64,000 nt of DNA from Ectocarpus siliculosus. Taxonomy: Eukaryota > Sar > Phaeophyceae > Ectocarpales > Ectocarpaceae. The stretch spans positions 2,948,825 to 3,012,824 of the forward strand of contig FN649731.1 in assembly GCA_000310025.1 (NCBI GenBank), given 5' to 3'. Both the position numbers and the translations under genes were made by a program. Below, piece by piece: positions 1 to 10,574 of this stretch (position 1 is its first letter; each line of letters starts with the position of its first letter). Below the pieces are notes generated by a model that worked only from the letters and a program-made list of their open reading frames with translations, was not told the origin of the DNA and ran no database searches.

Positions 1-240
1 TCCTCCCCCCCACAAAAAAACCCCCCCCAATGTGGGCATTTTTTTTTTTTTGTTTTTGGGCCCCCCCAAAAAAAAAGTTTTTTTTTTTTCCCCCCCCCCC
101 CCACCCCACTTTTTTTTTTTCCCCCCCCCCCCCAAAAACACCACCGCCAGGTCCTTATTTTTTCTCTCTCTCTCTCGGTGTCTGGCTCACCTCCACCCCC
201 GCCGCCATACATCCTTCCCTCCCCCCCCCCCCCCTCTCTT
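1..240. other. Low-complexity homopolymer region at window edge
   Basis: This stretch is almost entirely runs of C, T and A, with no usable coding signal. Positions about 134-156 repeat, with changes, the sequence at about 257-280, which lies at the end of the DHHC exon. This looks like poor-quality sequence or a mis-assembled copy at a contig end rather than biology. It is probably why the 3' exons of the DHHC gene are missing. Confidence 0.7.
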
Positions 241-246
241 TCTCAC

Positions 247-629
247 CTCCACCACCAAAAACACCACCGCCATGTCCTTCGCCGGGGAGGTTTGGCAAGC
301 GCCGATGTTCTTGAGGCACGCGCAGAACCGGCACACCGCCAGAAGCAGGGCGTACGCGGAGATGACCAACACGTACGAAATGAACTGGATGAAGAACTTG
401 TGGTTGCCGATGCCGACGCAGTTGTTTACCCACGGGCAATGGTGGTCCATCTGGAGGCGTATCGGGCGAGCGGCGGAGTGTGGCGGAAGGGGGGACAGGG
501 AGATAGGGAGAAACAGAGAAGGTTGGGGCAAAGAGAGCAGACAACGAGGTACAAGACAGGACGTTAAGACCACATGCAGGACGTTAAGACCACATGCAGG
601 ACGTTAAGACCACATGCAGCTAGCGACCA

Positions 630-680
<51 letters not shown>

Positions 681-3089
681 TCGAACAAAGAGGTGCCTAA
701 ACAGCAAGCACCCCATAGACAGGTAGATAGACAAAGAGAGAGACGACTATAGACCGCAAGAGATACAGACGATAAGAGAGACACAAGAAACACAAGAAGA
801 AACAAATCGCCGCATCTACAAGGAACAGGCGGCCAGACGCAACACGACGGACAAGCAATCCCACAAAACCGACGGGCGACGATCGAGACCCGTGTAGCAT
901 CCACGTATATTCTGCAGAGGTATAAACATCCCCTTTCGACTGTGGTGCTGTCTCGAACTGGTGGTCTTTCTGTGAGAGTATGTGAACTTTCTAAAAACGG
1001 TACGGAGAACGCCATGGTAGTGACAGAGTACGGTAGGTTGCATCGTAGTGCGCAGGCGGGGCAGGCGAAGCGTCAACCACAGGCTGTTCACAAGGCGCGC
1101 AACAACATGTGGTCGAAATACCACAAGCGATCGCAAGAAGCGGAACAACAAAAATTCCATCGAAGACTACCACATCAGTACATAGTCGTTCGCAAAACCC
1201 GGCGCGGCTAAGCATGCTCACTGAAAATACTCCAACACATCCCGTTCGACTGTGGGTATATCTCGAATGGGTATGATAGTCTTTCTGTGGGCGTATTCAT
1301 TTTTCCTAATACATGACAGCAACGGGAGGCGTAAACAAGACCTTCCAACGCACACGGCAGTCAACCCCCGACCAAAGTTGCGAAACAGGCTCAGCACGTG
1401 GCCGTCGAAAGCACGAAAGAGAAACAGAACCTGACTGGAACAACAAGGCGTTCCCGAAACATAAGGCACAAAAAAATAAAACCCTGCCAGGTACACGCTT
1501 GGCCGTCAACGGATATCAGGAAAGCGGACAGTGCCTGTTTGGAACAAAAAACATTCGCGACACAAATAGGACCTTCCACGATGCCTGGTGTTTGGTGTGT
1601 ATTTGGCCTCTAATGCCTGAAGGCGGGGCGAGTCAGTCGGGACGCACCCCAAAAGCACAGCGTTGTCATCAGAAGCCCTTCCGGGAGCGCCTTTCCCCAA
1701 CACAGAAAACAAACAGATGGCCCATCCTGACCCCCTTCCAATATATATCCCATGTAATATAACGATGCCATTCAAAACAACGCTCCCACAACACCAGCAA
1801 TAAGAAGAAACTACCACTCTCTGTATGGAAATATAGGGAGAATTCGAACAATCACAATTTGTGAGTATCCGAACGGAGTATAAATCCCGAACAGAGTGAT
1901 ACCACTTCAAATCATAAATACCTTCACGACGCATCGGCGGCAGATCGAGCAGTGGTGCGCGCGCACGGGCTTGTACGCGTTGCACTTGCGGCAGAACCGT
2001 CGCGAGTCCGCTGCGAAGTCTCTCCCGTTGCCGCTTGCGCCGCCGCCGCCCGCCGCCTCCACCTCGGCAGCTGGCGGCTGCCATCAAGACAAAAAGAGGT
2101 ACAAAAAGAAAAAGGGCGCACAACAAAATTATTGATATGGGACATCATCACGTGCGGGAACGGCGTGGGCGTGGGCAAGGGGGGGGGGGTACTCATAGTT
2201 GTGCATGCCGTACTCGTTATACCATTGACCTCATTCAAGTGTGTTCTGAACATCACGCCGAATAGTGCGCCGGGCCCTGCGACAGCACGGAATAATTTCT
2301 GCGCGCCCGCTTGCCCGGCCGGGTCGAGCTCGACCGTTCCTCTCGACAGATGTGCGTACCTACACTGCGCCCACGAATGCCGGTACACCACACAATCAAT
2401 AAGAGCGTGTATACTCGATACAGTTCCCGGAGATGCTCACGTCCAACATACTCGACGCGGATAAACCACCAACAACAGCAGTAAGAATCGCTTTCTACCA
2501 TGTCGGCCCTGTGTGTAACGAGAACGAGGCTCGCCGTACTTGATTATCCCCTCGCCGCTGGCCTGACTTTACCGCATTATTTTTTTCATGCAAAAACACA
2601 GTGAATTCATCTCCATCCACAGATAAGGAAGAGTCCGGCATAAATTAGCTATGAACTCATACATAGCGTTATACCATGAATGACCGGGTGATTCTACGAC
2701 CAGCATACAGCACGAATTCATCTCCATCCACATATGAAAGTCAGGGACAAACTAGCAACTAAATTATAGCTTCATACCAACAACAAACCTGTGTTTCTAC
2801 GACTCCCTGAGAAGCGATACAGAAGTACTATTTTTTTTCCCCTTTTTTTCTCACCAAGGCGTGGCACGACACGGCTCCCGGATCCGTCAGCATGGCCCTC
2901 GCGTGCGAAGCGTGGGCGAGGCAGGCGAGCAGGTTAAAGGCCACCACGTGGATCACCCCGAAGAAGGATCGCCCCAGCCACTGCCCGACCACGCACACCG
3001 TCACCGCGTACTGGGCGTAGGCCACGAGGCCGTACGTGATGACGGCACAGATCAGGCCGCACGGGTCCAGGTTACCCCAGACGGGGGAT
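247..3089 (-). CDS. DHHC-type protein S-palmitoyltransferase (partial)
   Basis: Transfers palmitate to cysteines of membrane-associated proteins and is itself an integral membrane enzyme. Three exons read on the minus strand in phase 0: 3089-2855, 2077-1922 and 450-247, all with AG acceptors and GT donors. The first encodes two hydrophobic helices followed by the family motif TDPG. The second gives the first half of the cysteine-rich domain (CRKC, then HHCSIC and RRC). The third gives [13 protein letters not shown], with the catalytic DHHC cysteine, then a third helix ([19 protein letters not shown]). All expected zinc ligands are present. The start exon (above 3089) and the part with the fourth helix and C-tail (left of the window) are not seen, so the feature is partial at both ends. 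Introns carry duplicated repeats. Family assignment is secure; substrate is unknown. Confidence 0.93.
558..618. repeat. 20-bp tandem repeat, three copies
   Basis: Three head-to-tail, apparently identical copies of a 20-bp unit beginning CAGGACGTTAAGACC lie in the second DHHC intron. Confidence 0.95.
632..680. repeat. (GA)n microsatellite
   Basis: A nearly pure GA dinucleotide run in the intron between the second and third DHHC exons. Confidence 0.97.
2595..2805. repeat. Diverged tandem duplication in DHHC intron
   Basis: Two copies about 105 bp apart share GAATTCATCTCCATCCACA, then related sequence ending in TTCTACGAC. Related fragments recur near 24880 and 56590, so this is part of a dispersed repeat family. 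Confidence 0.6.
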
Positions 3090-3712
3090 CTGTGGAGAGC
3101 GGGAGAGGAGCAGGGGGGGGGGGGGGGGTACTACTCATAGTCGTGCATGCCGTAGTCCGTAGACCATTTACGTCGCATTCCTGTAAAGCCGGGGCGGAGC
3201 ACGCCGGGTTTTCACCGACCCAGGCTCTCATAACACCAAGCGCGAAGCGCCGTGAGGCATTCGGCGAGTCACATAGAGGGGAGGGGGGTTCGGCTTGTTG
3301 GCCTCGCCACCGGGATATAATTCACTGCGTAGAGTTCAATACTCACAGGCGTCGCACCCATGCTTGTTCTTTTCCCGCACGTCTTTCGCCGAACGACCAC
3401 GCGTTTTTTATCTTTGGTTCAAAATGTCAATCCAATACGAGCCGACACAACCAGAGGCACGTTTTTCGTTTGAATCGAGGAACAACCCTCGGACAAGTAA
3501 TCGAGACCAAACCAACAGAAGGGCCACCCAAGACCATGCGCCGCTTTCCCGTCCTTGTTGGGATTCTTGACCTTTCTCACGAAAGTTGGGGACTTCAAGT
3601 CCATTTCGGGCGCTCCACTGGCAACCCGTGAGAGCGAGATGTTCAGATCCAGCTACAGGCGAACCCGCGCGCCTCGCCCTCTTACGAAGCATGCTACACC
3701 GATCGGAGGGGG

Positions 3713-4398
3713 CCATGTTCAGGTGCTTCGCCAAGACAGCTACCATCACCTACCGTCGCCATCCATGCGCCACGCCAGGAGCCAGATGCTGTACACATCA
3801 GAAGTAGCGGGCTGCCGGCTGCCCACGACTCCGCCGCGAGCCGTTCTTCTCCAAGACGTCACCCCCCCTTCAGCCGCAACGCCGCCCGCCCGGCGCCGCG
3901 GCGTGCCACCCTGCAGCCCATGACGCCGCCGACACGTGGAGGAGGCAGTGGGAGGCCATCCTTTGGCGAGGTTTCTTCGCGGCACCAGGTGGAGGGCATG
4001 TCCCCGATGGCCTCACTGGGTAGGTCAGGATAATGATTGTATGGGCATTCGAGCGATGCCGGTTGTAGATGCCCATACAATTCATCCTGACCTAGCCAGT
4101 GAGACCATCGGGGACATGCCCTCCACCTGATGGCGCAACAAAGGAACTAGCCAAAAATAGCCTCCCACTGCCTGCTCCATGTGTCGACGCCGTCATGGGC
4201 TTGCAGGGAGGCACGCCGCGGGGCCGGGCGGGCGGCGTTGAGGCTGAAGATATGAGATCTTGAGAGACGACATGCCGGCGTAGTCCTGGCAAGCCCGCCG
4301 CTGCTGCTGTACACCATCCGGCTCCTGGCGTGCCGCATCGCTTGCGATGGAAGGAGTGGTGGCCGTGGCGGCTGTCTTGGCGAAGCTCACGAACATGG
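3713..4398. repeat. Long inverted repeat (foldback element), ~335-bp arms
   Basis: The left arm (3713-4048) is the imperfect reverse complement of the right arm (4069-4398), with a spacer of only about 20 bases. Both outer ends begin CCATGTTC on their own strand and share GCTTCGCCAAGACAGC, GGCAGTGGGAGG and CATGTCCCCGATGG. Small insertions and substitutions are scattered, so the copies have diverged. Short ORFs in the arms mirror one another and are not treated as genes. It could be a foldback transposon or a hairpin RNA source; the sequence alone does not decide. Confidence 0.9.
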
Positions 4399-6811
4399 TT
4401 TTCCTCGGATTTGGTGTTGCAATCCTCGCAAGCGGGTGATGCGCATCCAGGACCGTCCATGTCGTCGCGGTGAAGTGTGGTTAGGGTTGAGTGGAATCTG
4501 CGATGTGAATCTTCCTCGATAGGTGGTTCGGACATTCTAACTTCGGTAGAGGGCCCTCAATGACGCCGGTATGTGCCCGGCAAATCAACATGCGCTATTC
4601 AAAGCACACGGGGTACCGAGTGAGTTGTTTTGCCACGGATATGGCGAGAATCAGTCTGTGTTGGCCATGTTCGCCGACATCTTTCCCAAAGCGCACGGGG
4701 TACCGAATGAGTCATTCGCCGCGGATATGGTGACAACCAAAGAGACGGTCGGTGACGCTCCCGGCGTTAGCAGCACCAGAGGTATGTAGGGGTACATAAG
4801 AGAACCTACGCCATGGGGGGAACGCACGCCCTTCCGGGAGCGGCCGCGCACAACCCATTTCCCCGCCTAGCCACCGGTGGAGGCGCTTTCGGCCTCGTCA
4901 CCCACCCTCTCCTCTCGGGCTATCGTACCGCCGCGACACCCCACGATCGAGTGGGGAACTACCAATGGTCCGCAGCTCGCATGACCGCGGCTCGGCTCCG
5001 CAAACTACTCTGGTGTGCTTGATTGAGGGCCGTTCTGAATGACGACAACGACCCGTGTACTTTTTACGCGCTCCTTAAGGGTAGGAGGGGCTAGGCCGGT
5101 CAGTCGCTAATAGCGGGGACCCTTGTACAAGGCCTCGTGGAGCTAGTGGGGTGGAAGACGAAACGGATAGCCCAGCGTTAGGTAGGCCCGACGACACATA
5201 CGTGGGGGGCGGGGGGTTCCTCCGCTAAGCGACCGCGAGATCAGGACCGAAGCGAGCAGGAGCAGCGGAATAATACAAGCAGTTGATCTGCCGTTGCAAG
5301 AAGGCTTTGCTGAACGGTTTGCGTTCGGGTCCTAATGACAATCGAACGTCGGTTTTAGGCATCTGGGGAAGTTTGGGATAAAATCCCAGGCAGGCAACAA
5401 CAGGGAATGGAAAGTCGGAATAATGAAGTATGGGTGGATCCCGCACTATAGCCAGAGGCCTCATTCCTCATTTCATCCCAAACTTTACATCGTCGATGCT
5501 ACACATCCCGAAGCAAAATAATGTCGGAATCATGTAACCTCGAAGGGGATCCGCGGATGACAACCGATTTGCCTGCAGAGAGGCTTGGAGAGAGCACCCC
5601 CCACGCACCCACTCGTCACAAGCCTTCCCAACCCTAACGGCGGGGAAAGTGCGGTGGGAATAACAGCCGGTCTCTCCGCCCGCCCAACCGTGTTTATTGC
5701 CCGGGGAATTGCTTTCTGCGCGACGGCCACGTTGACGACACGGAGGACGTCAACGCGGGGTAGTAACCCTGGGTGGAGCCTCCAGGCTTTTCGTAGCTGG
5801 AGGCCTCGTTTCATCCCAAACTTCAAATCGTCGAGCGATCCCGCGAAGTATCTGTGGTAACGTCGATAAAAATATGCTTGTACCGCTGTAGTCTAGTATG
5901 TAGCACAGACTACTGCGTGGCAGGAGCACAAAGCCTTCGAAATTCAAGTGGTGGCAATGAAACAGCTGGCTTCCGTCTTTAAGGTCTTGTGATGAGTGCG
6001 CACCGTACGGTATACGTACCTGGTGTGACAGCTACGCCTGTAGTATGGTACGGTACAATACGGAGTACTGATACAGTGCCGCCGCAGTCTTCCACATGGA
6101 TGCGAAGTCCCGTCCAGCAAAACGGATTTCAGGACACAGCAGTCAGTCGTGCACAAGCGAACATCCAATGCAAGGCGTGCGAGGACGAGGACAAAGACGG
6201 GGTGCTTCTGCTGAGGTACGTCGTTGTCTCGTTCGGAAGTGAGGGAGGCTAGCCTGCAACGTGGAAACAAGACACAAGACACACGACACACAAGACCTCC
6301 GTCCCCCAGAACACAAAGCGCCTGTATCATCCAACAGACGATATGCAAATATGTGCGTCGGAGAGAATCACAAATTCAAGAGACACACGAAGCAATCGTC
6401 CTTTTCACTTCCAATGCCTCACCCTTCCGCTGTTCCGCACATCTGTCTGCCCATCGCCCTGCGTTTCCGACAGCACCCGCGTGTCGTTGCTGTGCGTGGT
6501 GTAGGCGAGAGCAAAAGCAAGGCAGGTTGCATTGGTTGGTGCACAGTTACAGAGATGTACCTGTATTCGTAAGCCAGACATGTACATTCTGCGGAACCCC
6601 GAGACGTCGATTTGAAGCTGGAAGCCAAAGCTGGATCAGCAGACTGCCCTGGCTAGTGCGTCCTCTCCACAGTCTCTGACAATCCCGATGCTGCTCGTTT
6701 GCATAGTTCTTGCCTCTGTGCTGGTCCAGTCTTCCAGCTTCTTGACACCGTTTCCCGTTAGCACAAGCAGAAACAGCAACTCTGCCATCAAGGTAAGCTT
6801 CGTCGAGACTA
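4399..6811. other. Intergenic region with duplications, no gene recognised
   Basis: No supported gene. A diverged tandem duplication at 4601-4740 (period 87 bp) encodes two similar peptides containing KAHGVP, but no longer frame or family is visible. Another duplicated segment, containing TTTCATCCCAAACTT, occurs at about 5465-5500 and 5810-5845, with a reverse-oriented partial match near 5370. This looks like decayed repetitive DNA. Confidence 0.5.
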
Positions 6812-7028
6812 CCGTATATGACACAAGATAACACACCCCCTGGCCCGATTTTCAAAGCTTGATTACTCGATGACGAAGAGGATACATAAACGAAATGATA
6901 CATTTTCGAAAAGATCTCAACGAGACGGTTCCAACGCCGCCGTTTTCGGCGCTGTGAGTCTTCCTGCTGTTGAGAAATCGAGCTTTGAAAAACGGTCAAG
7001 GGGGTGTGTTATCTTGTGTCATATACGG
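6812..7028. mobile_element. 217-bp MITE with TA target duplication
   Basis: The outer ~29 bases at each end are a perfect inverted repeat starting CCGTATATGACACAAG, and weaker complementarity continues to about 60 bp. Each end is directly flanked by TA, as expected for Tc1/mariner-type target duplications. It has no coding capacity. A diverged relative with the same layout, length and TA flanks lies at 44935-45148. Perfect outer TIRs suggest this copy is fairly recent. Confidence 0.85.
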
Positions 7029-7399
7029 TATGGCGCATGTTTGTATCGAAAGACTCTCCGCAACCCCAACCCGTTGTACATATGCCTATGCTGCCTGCAT
7101 CGTCCGTGCTGTAGCAGCAACCTGCCCGTACGACTCTGTTGGTGTATTAACCGGTCTCTAAATGACGTTGGGCACGGGGAGGATCATGGCCGCTCCCCCC
7201 CTCCCCCCGTTTAAGAAATACCCGGGTATTTGCAGCTGGGCGATCTTTGGACTCTGTCGGATACAATCACCCTCACTTACGGCTGACGAAGTGATACCGC
7301 TAACGGCGGGGGAGCGGCTCCGAGATCCGGCTGTGGCCGATGCATCATTCGGGTGCTACGGCAGCTGCTGATGTTTGGGGAAGGCCAACGTTGGATGCA

Positions 7400-8145
7400 A
7401 ACGTTGCCACAATCACCGCAAGGGGTAACCCCGCGGCACGGCACCAAACCCCGTGTTCAGAACCGGGGTGGAGAGGCCCAATGGCAGCTGGCGGTATACA
7501 TCTTGTCTCGTCGGTCGGTATCTGTGGGCCAAGCTACATAAGCTGGAGATATCGCGCTTCTCCGGCGAAGACAACCTGGATCTGTTCGAGAAACGCCCCG
7601 ACCTGGAGGAGCTGGTGCCCCCTGCGTCGTCACGCTGTGTGGCTAGCACCCGGTCGCTCGTGGGTGGTATGGCCGCACGGGGCGCTGGGTCGTTTAGAGC
7701 CGAGAGCGGAACGAGGAGATGCTCGCAAAACACGGAAGCCCAAAATAAATAACGGTTTCCTGCCCTTTCCGCTTGGCGCATATAGAGAGCAGTACCGCCA
7801 TGTGCCATCCAGGAGCGTGGGTGTAGCGGTACTCGCCCCACCGCAGCGGTTGCGCTGTGTGACCAAGCGTCGGCGATGCGGGCGCGAACCAGCTCGTCGA
7901 GGTATTCTCTCGAACACATCGATGTCGTCGTCTCGCCGGAAAGGAGCGCAACACATACCTCCAGCTTGGTCCACAGACCTAAGGCCCACCATCCGACCTT
8001 CCCACGGCTATGTAGTTTCGGCCACAACGTGCCGCCAGCCGCCGTCGCGCCTCTACCCCGGCCCTGCCCTGAACACGGGCTGTTGCTGCCTGCCGCGCCG
8101 CAGGGTGTTACCCCTGCGATGTGATTGTTGCGATAATGCCTACAT
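7400..8145. repeat. Long imperfect inverted repeat with ~300-bp arms
   Basis: The reverse complement of about 7400-7690 aligns with 7830-8145. Shared blocks include CTGAACACGGG, TACCCC, CACAGCGTGA/GCTGTGTGA and CTCGAACA. The loop is about 140 bases. A 374-codon frame (7340-8464) runs through both arms and the loop, but it is explained by the palindrome and its composition is not protein-like. The left arm also carries a short protein-like frame (SGEDNLDLFEKRPDLEEL) with a diverged counterpart on the opposite strand of the right arm. The arms may therefore derive from a duplicated coding fragment. Confidence 0.75.
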
Positions 8146-9274
8146 CGAAGGATGTTCTGCCCCTACACCAGCCGCTCCCGCAGCCGCGGCACGCGAAACA
8201 GGTTCCACGGCAGCAGGCACAGCCAGCCGTGCTAGGAACGGGGGCCGTGCCGGCGGCCGGCGGGGGCAAGGCGTCGCCCTCGTCGCCCCAATCACCAGAA
8301 GCGACCGATCGATCGCGAGCCGCTCCTCCGTCGTTTGCAACATGTTTGCTCCGTTACGTATGCATAGCCACAGCTTGTTGACGATTGTCTCCAAGACGAG
8401 TGGCACCTCACCCCTGGGGATGGCAAAGACCGCCCAGCGTAGGTTTCTTCTGCAGGAGTTCTAGTCCTTTTGGCTGCAGCGATACTCGACTTGGTCTTGC
8501 TTGCCAGCAAGTACTGCAGCATGGGTACGAGCCCCCCTTTCACATATGAAAGTGTAGCTGTAGCTGTTGTTGGTGTTCAGGAGAGATGCAGCCTTGAAAC
8601 CCTACTTCCGACTCTTGTCATTTTCTCCGATGTACTGCTGTGGGAGAAGAAAGCTTTCTCGCCGTTTCGCAAGAAGAAGAGTTTCCAGGAACGGCCTGCT
8701 ACCTGGCAACAAGCCAAGATCTCTGAGCACACCTCTGCCTTCTCTTCTGCGTACGTTGCACACCGAGTACGTGTTTACCCCCATCTGTTGGGGACGCACT
8801 TATTCGGATTGTGAGGACGACCACGCAAAGAAAAACCACACAAAATGTACTTGTTAATATCAAGATGTTTGCATTCTAGATTAATGCGATCAAGCCGTTG
8901 ACTTCACCTGCCGATTGCGACGGGGAAGTGGAGGGACATCGCGGGATTTTGAGCTTTCAATACTTGTACCGACCGCGAAAGCCGACTGACCGATGAGCAG
9001 ACATCAAGTATGTTAGAGCCAGAGGTAGGGAAAGAGAAAGCGATTAGCTTGGGAGGAGAGACATCGTCGTACGGGCAACTCGCTATTTCATCTGAACTCG
9101 CAGCACAGATAGGACTAGCCGTATACTGCTAATCGATGATACTGCTCAATCAACTACGCTGACCTGTTCGAAAACGTTTGCCGTTCGCACCCGCCTGTTT
9201 GGCCGTGCATGTTCAACTCTGCAAAACTATTTTGTCCGGTTGTCCGCGCTGTCACCCACACCCAGAGCTTCAGA
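8146..9274. other. Upstream region of the peroxiredoxin gene
   Basis: No gene recognised. The last few hundred bases before 9275 should hold the promoter and 5' UTR of the PrxQ gene, but no confident TATA box or other element could be picked out. Confidence 0.4.
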
Positions 9275-9818
9275 ATGGGAATGGATCACCTCAAGGTATG
9301 ACGCTTGGTTCATGGAAACCTTGAAAGGGGGACGCATGAATCCTCCGATCGTTCGAAATCGCGCATGCCCTACAAAGGTGTAGTTTTTCCAGCAACGAAC
9401 GTACGGGTCGTCATCGTTGACAATTTTTTTGCATACACGATCCCCTCGGGGATCGTGTTAGACGTGTCTCGTAAATCGAACAAAACTTGGTTCCCAAAGC
9501 TTGTAACTCTGCCGGGAATCTAAAGGGAAACGAGGTTGGCGTATGTAGCATTTGCCGGGAAGTGCGTGTCTATGGCTCGTTCTCGTGCGTCCGTGTTGCG
9601 ACACTTCCGGTAGGGACAACAGCTGTTGTTTGACCGAGTCAGACGCTCTCCTAGTCGTAGTGTCAGCGGAGAACAGCGCAAGGACGGCTCTCGAATAGAC
9701 CCATGCACCGGTCTTTGCAAGGAAATATGTCTACTATTGTCGCTGTTGGTGTTGGTTTTGTTGTTGGTGGTGTTGGGGGTATTGCTGTGGCCTGCATATA
9801 GTTGTCGTTGTTATGTGC

Positions 9819-9858
<40 letters not shown>

Positions 9859-10537
9859 CCTTATGTTGGTGTTCTTGTTGGTGGTGATAGTGTGATAGTG
9901 ACGTTGACAGCGACCGCAGCGAATTTTGGTCAGCGCTCGACGCAGCTTTTAGAACCGCCGCGTCGTGCTCTTCTTGTGGCTTCTCCCATCACCAAAAGGG
10001 GAGGCAAAGAGGGATGATGGCATGAAAACATGACCCAAGAGACCAGACAACACGTTTGCCGCCGCCGATTGGGGCCCAGTTGCTTTGGCGGCCATTATCC
10101 GACGTGCTCCGTCCCCACCTAGGGGTATGCAGAGATCATGACGTAGTAGTTCGACCCGGGAGACGTTGATTGACCGCACAACAAACGGCGACGACAGCAA
10201 AGGCTGCTGTTGATGATAAAGAATAACCTACCGACGATGACAACCATATAACCGCACCGCCAACATACGCTTGGAAGAACGATTACATTGCGTCTACAAC
10301 GCCTTCGTCGCCGTCCCTGAAAAAATTAGATTGGTTCGGATGCCCCAGCTTTCTCAGTGAAAGACCAGGACGGTGCCGAGGTCACCTTGGCGTCGTTCAA
10401 GGGCCAGAAGAACGTCATCGTGTACTTTTATCCGAAGGACGCCACGGTAAGTGAAATCATGAACACCCGTACGCTTGGTTTTTCGGTTGTGTTGTTATGC
10501 CGAAAGCAACGACTGTCTGGGGGATCCGGTACTCTCG

Positions 10538-10574
<37 letters not shown>

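Noticed and set aside
7340-8464. 374-codon plus-strand open frame, the longest of moderate size in the left half
   Set aside because: It runs through both arms of an inverted repeat and the loop, has an Arg/Cys/Trp-skewed composition and no domain.
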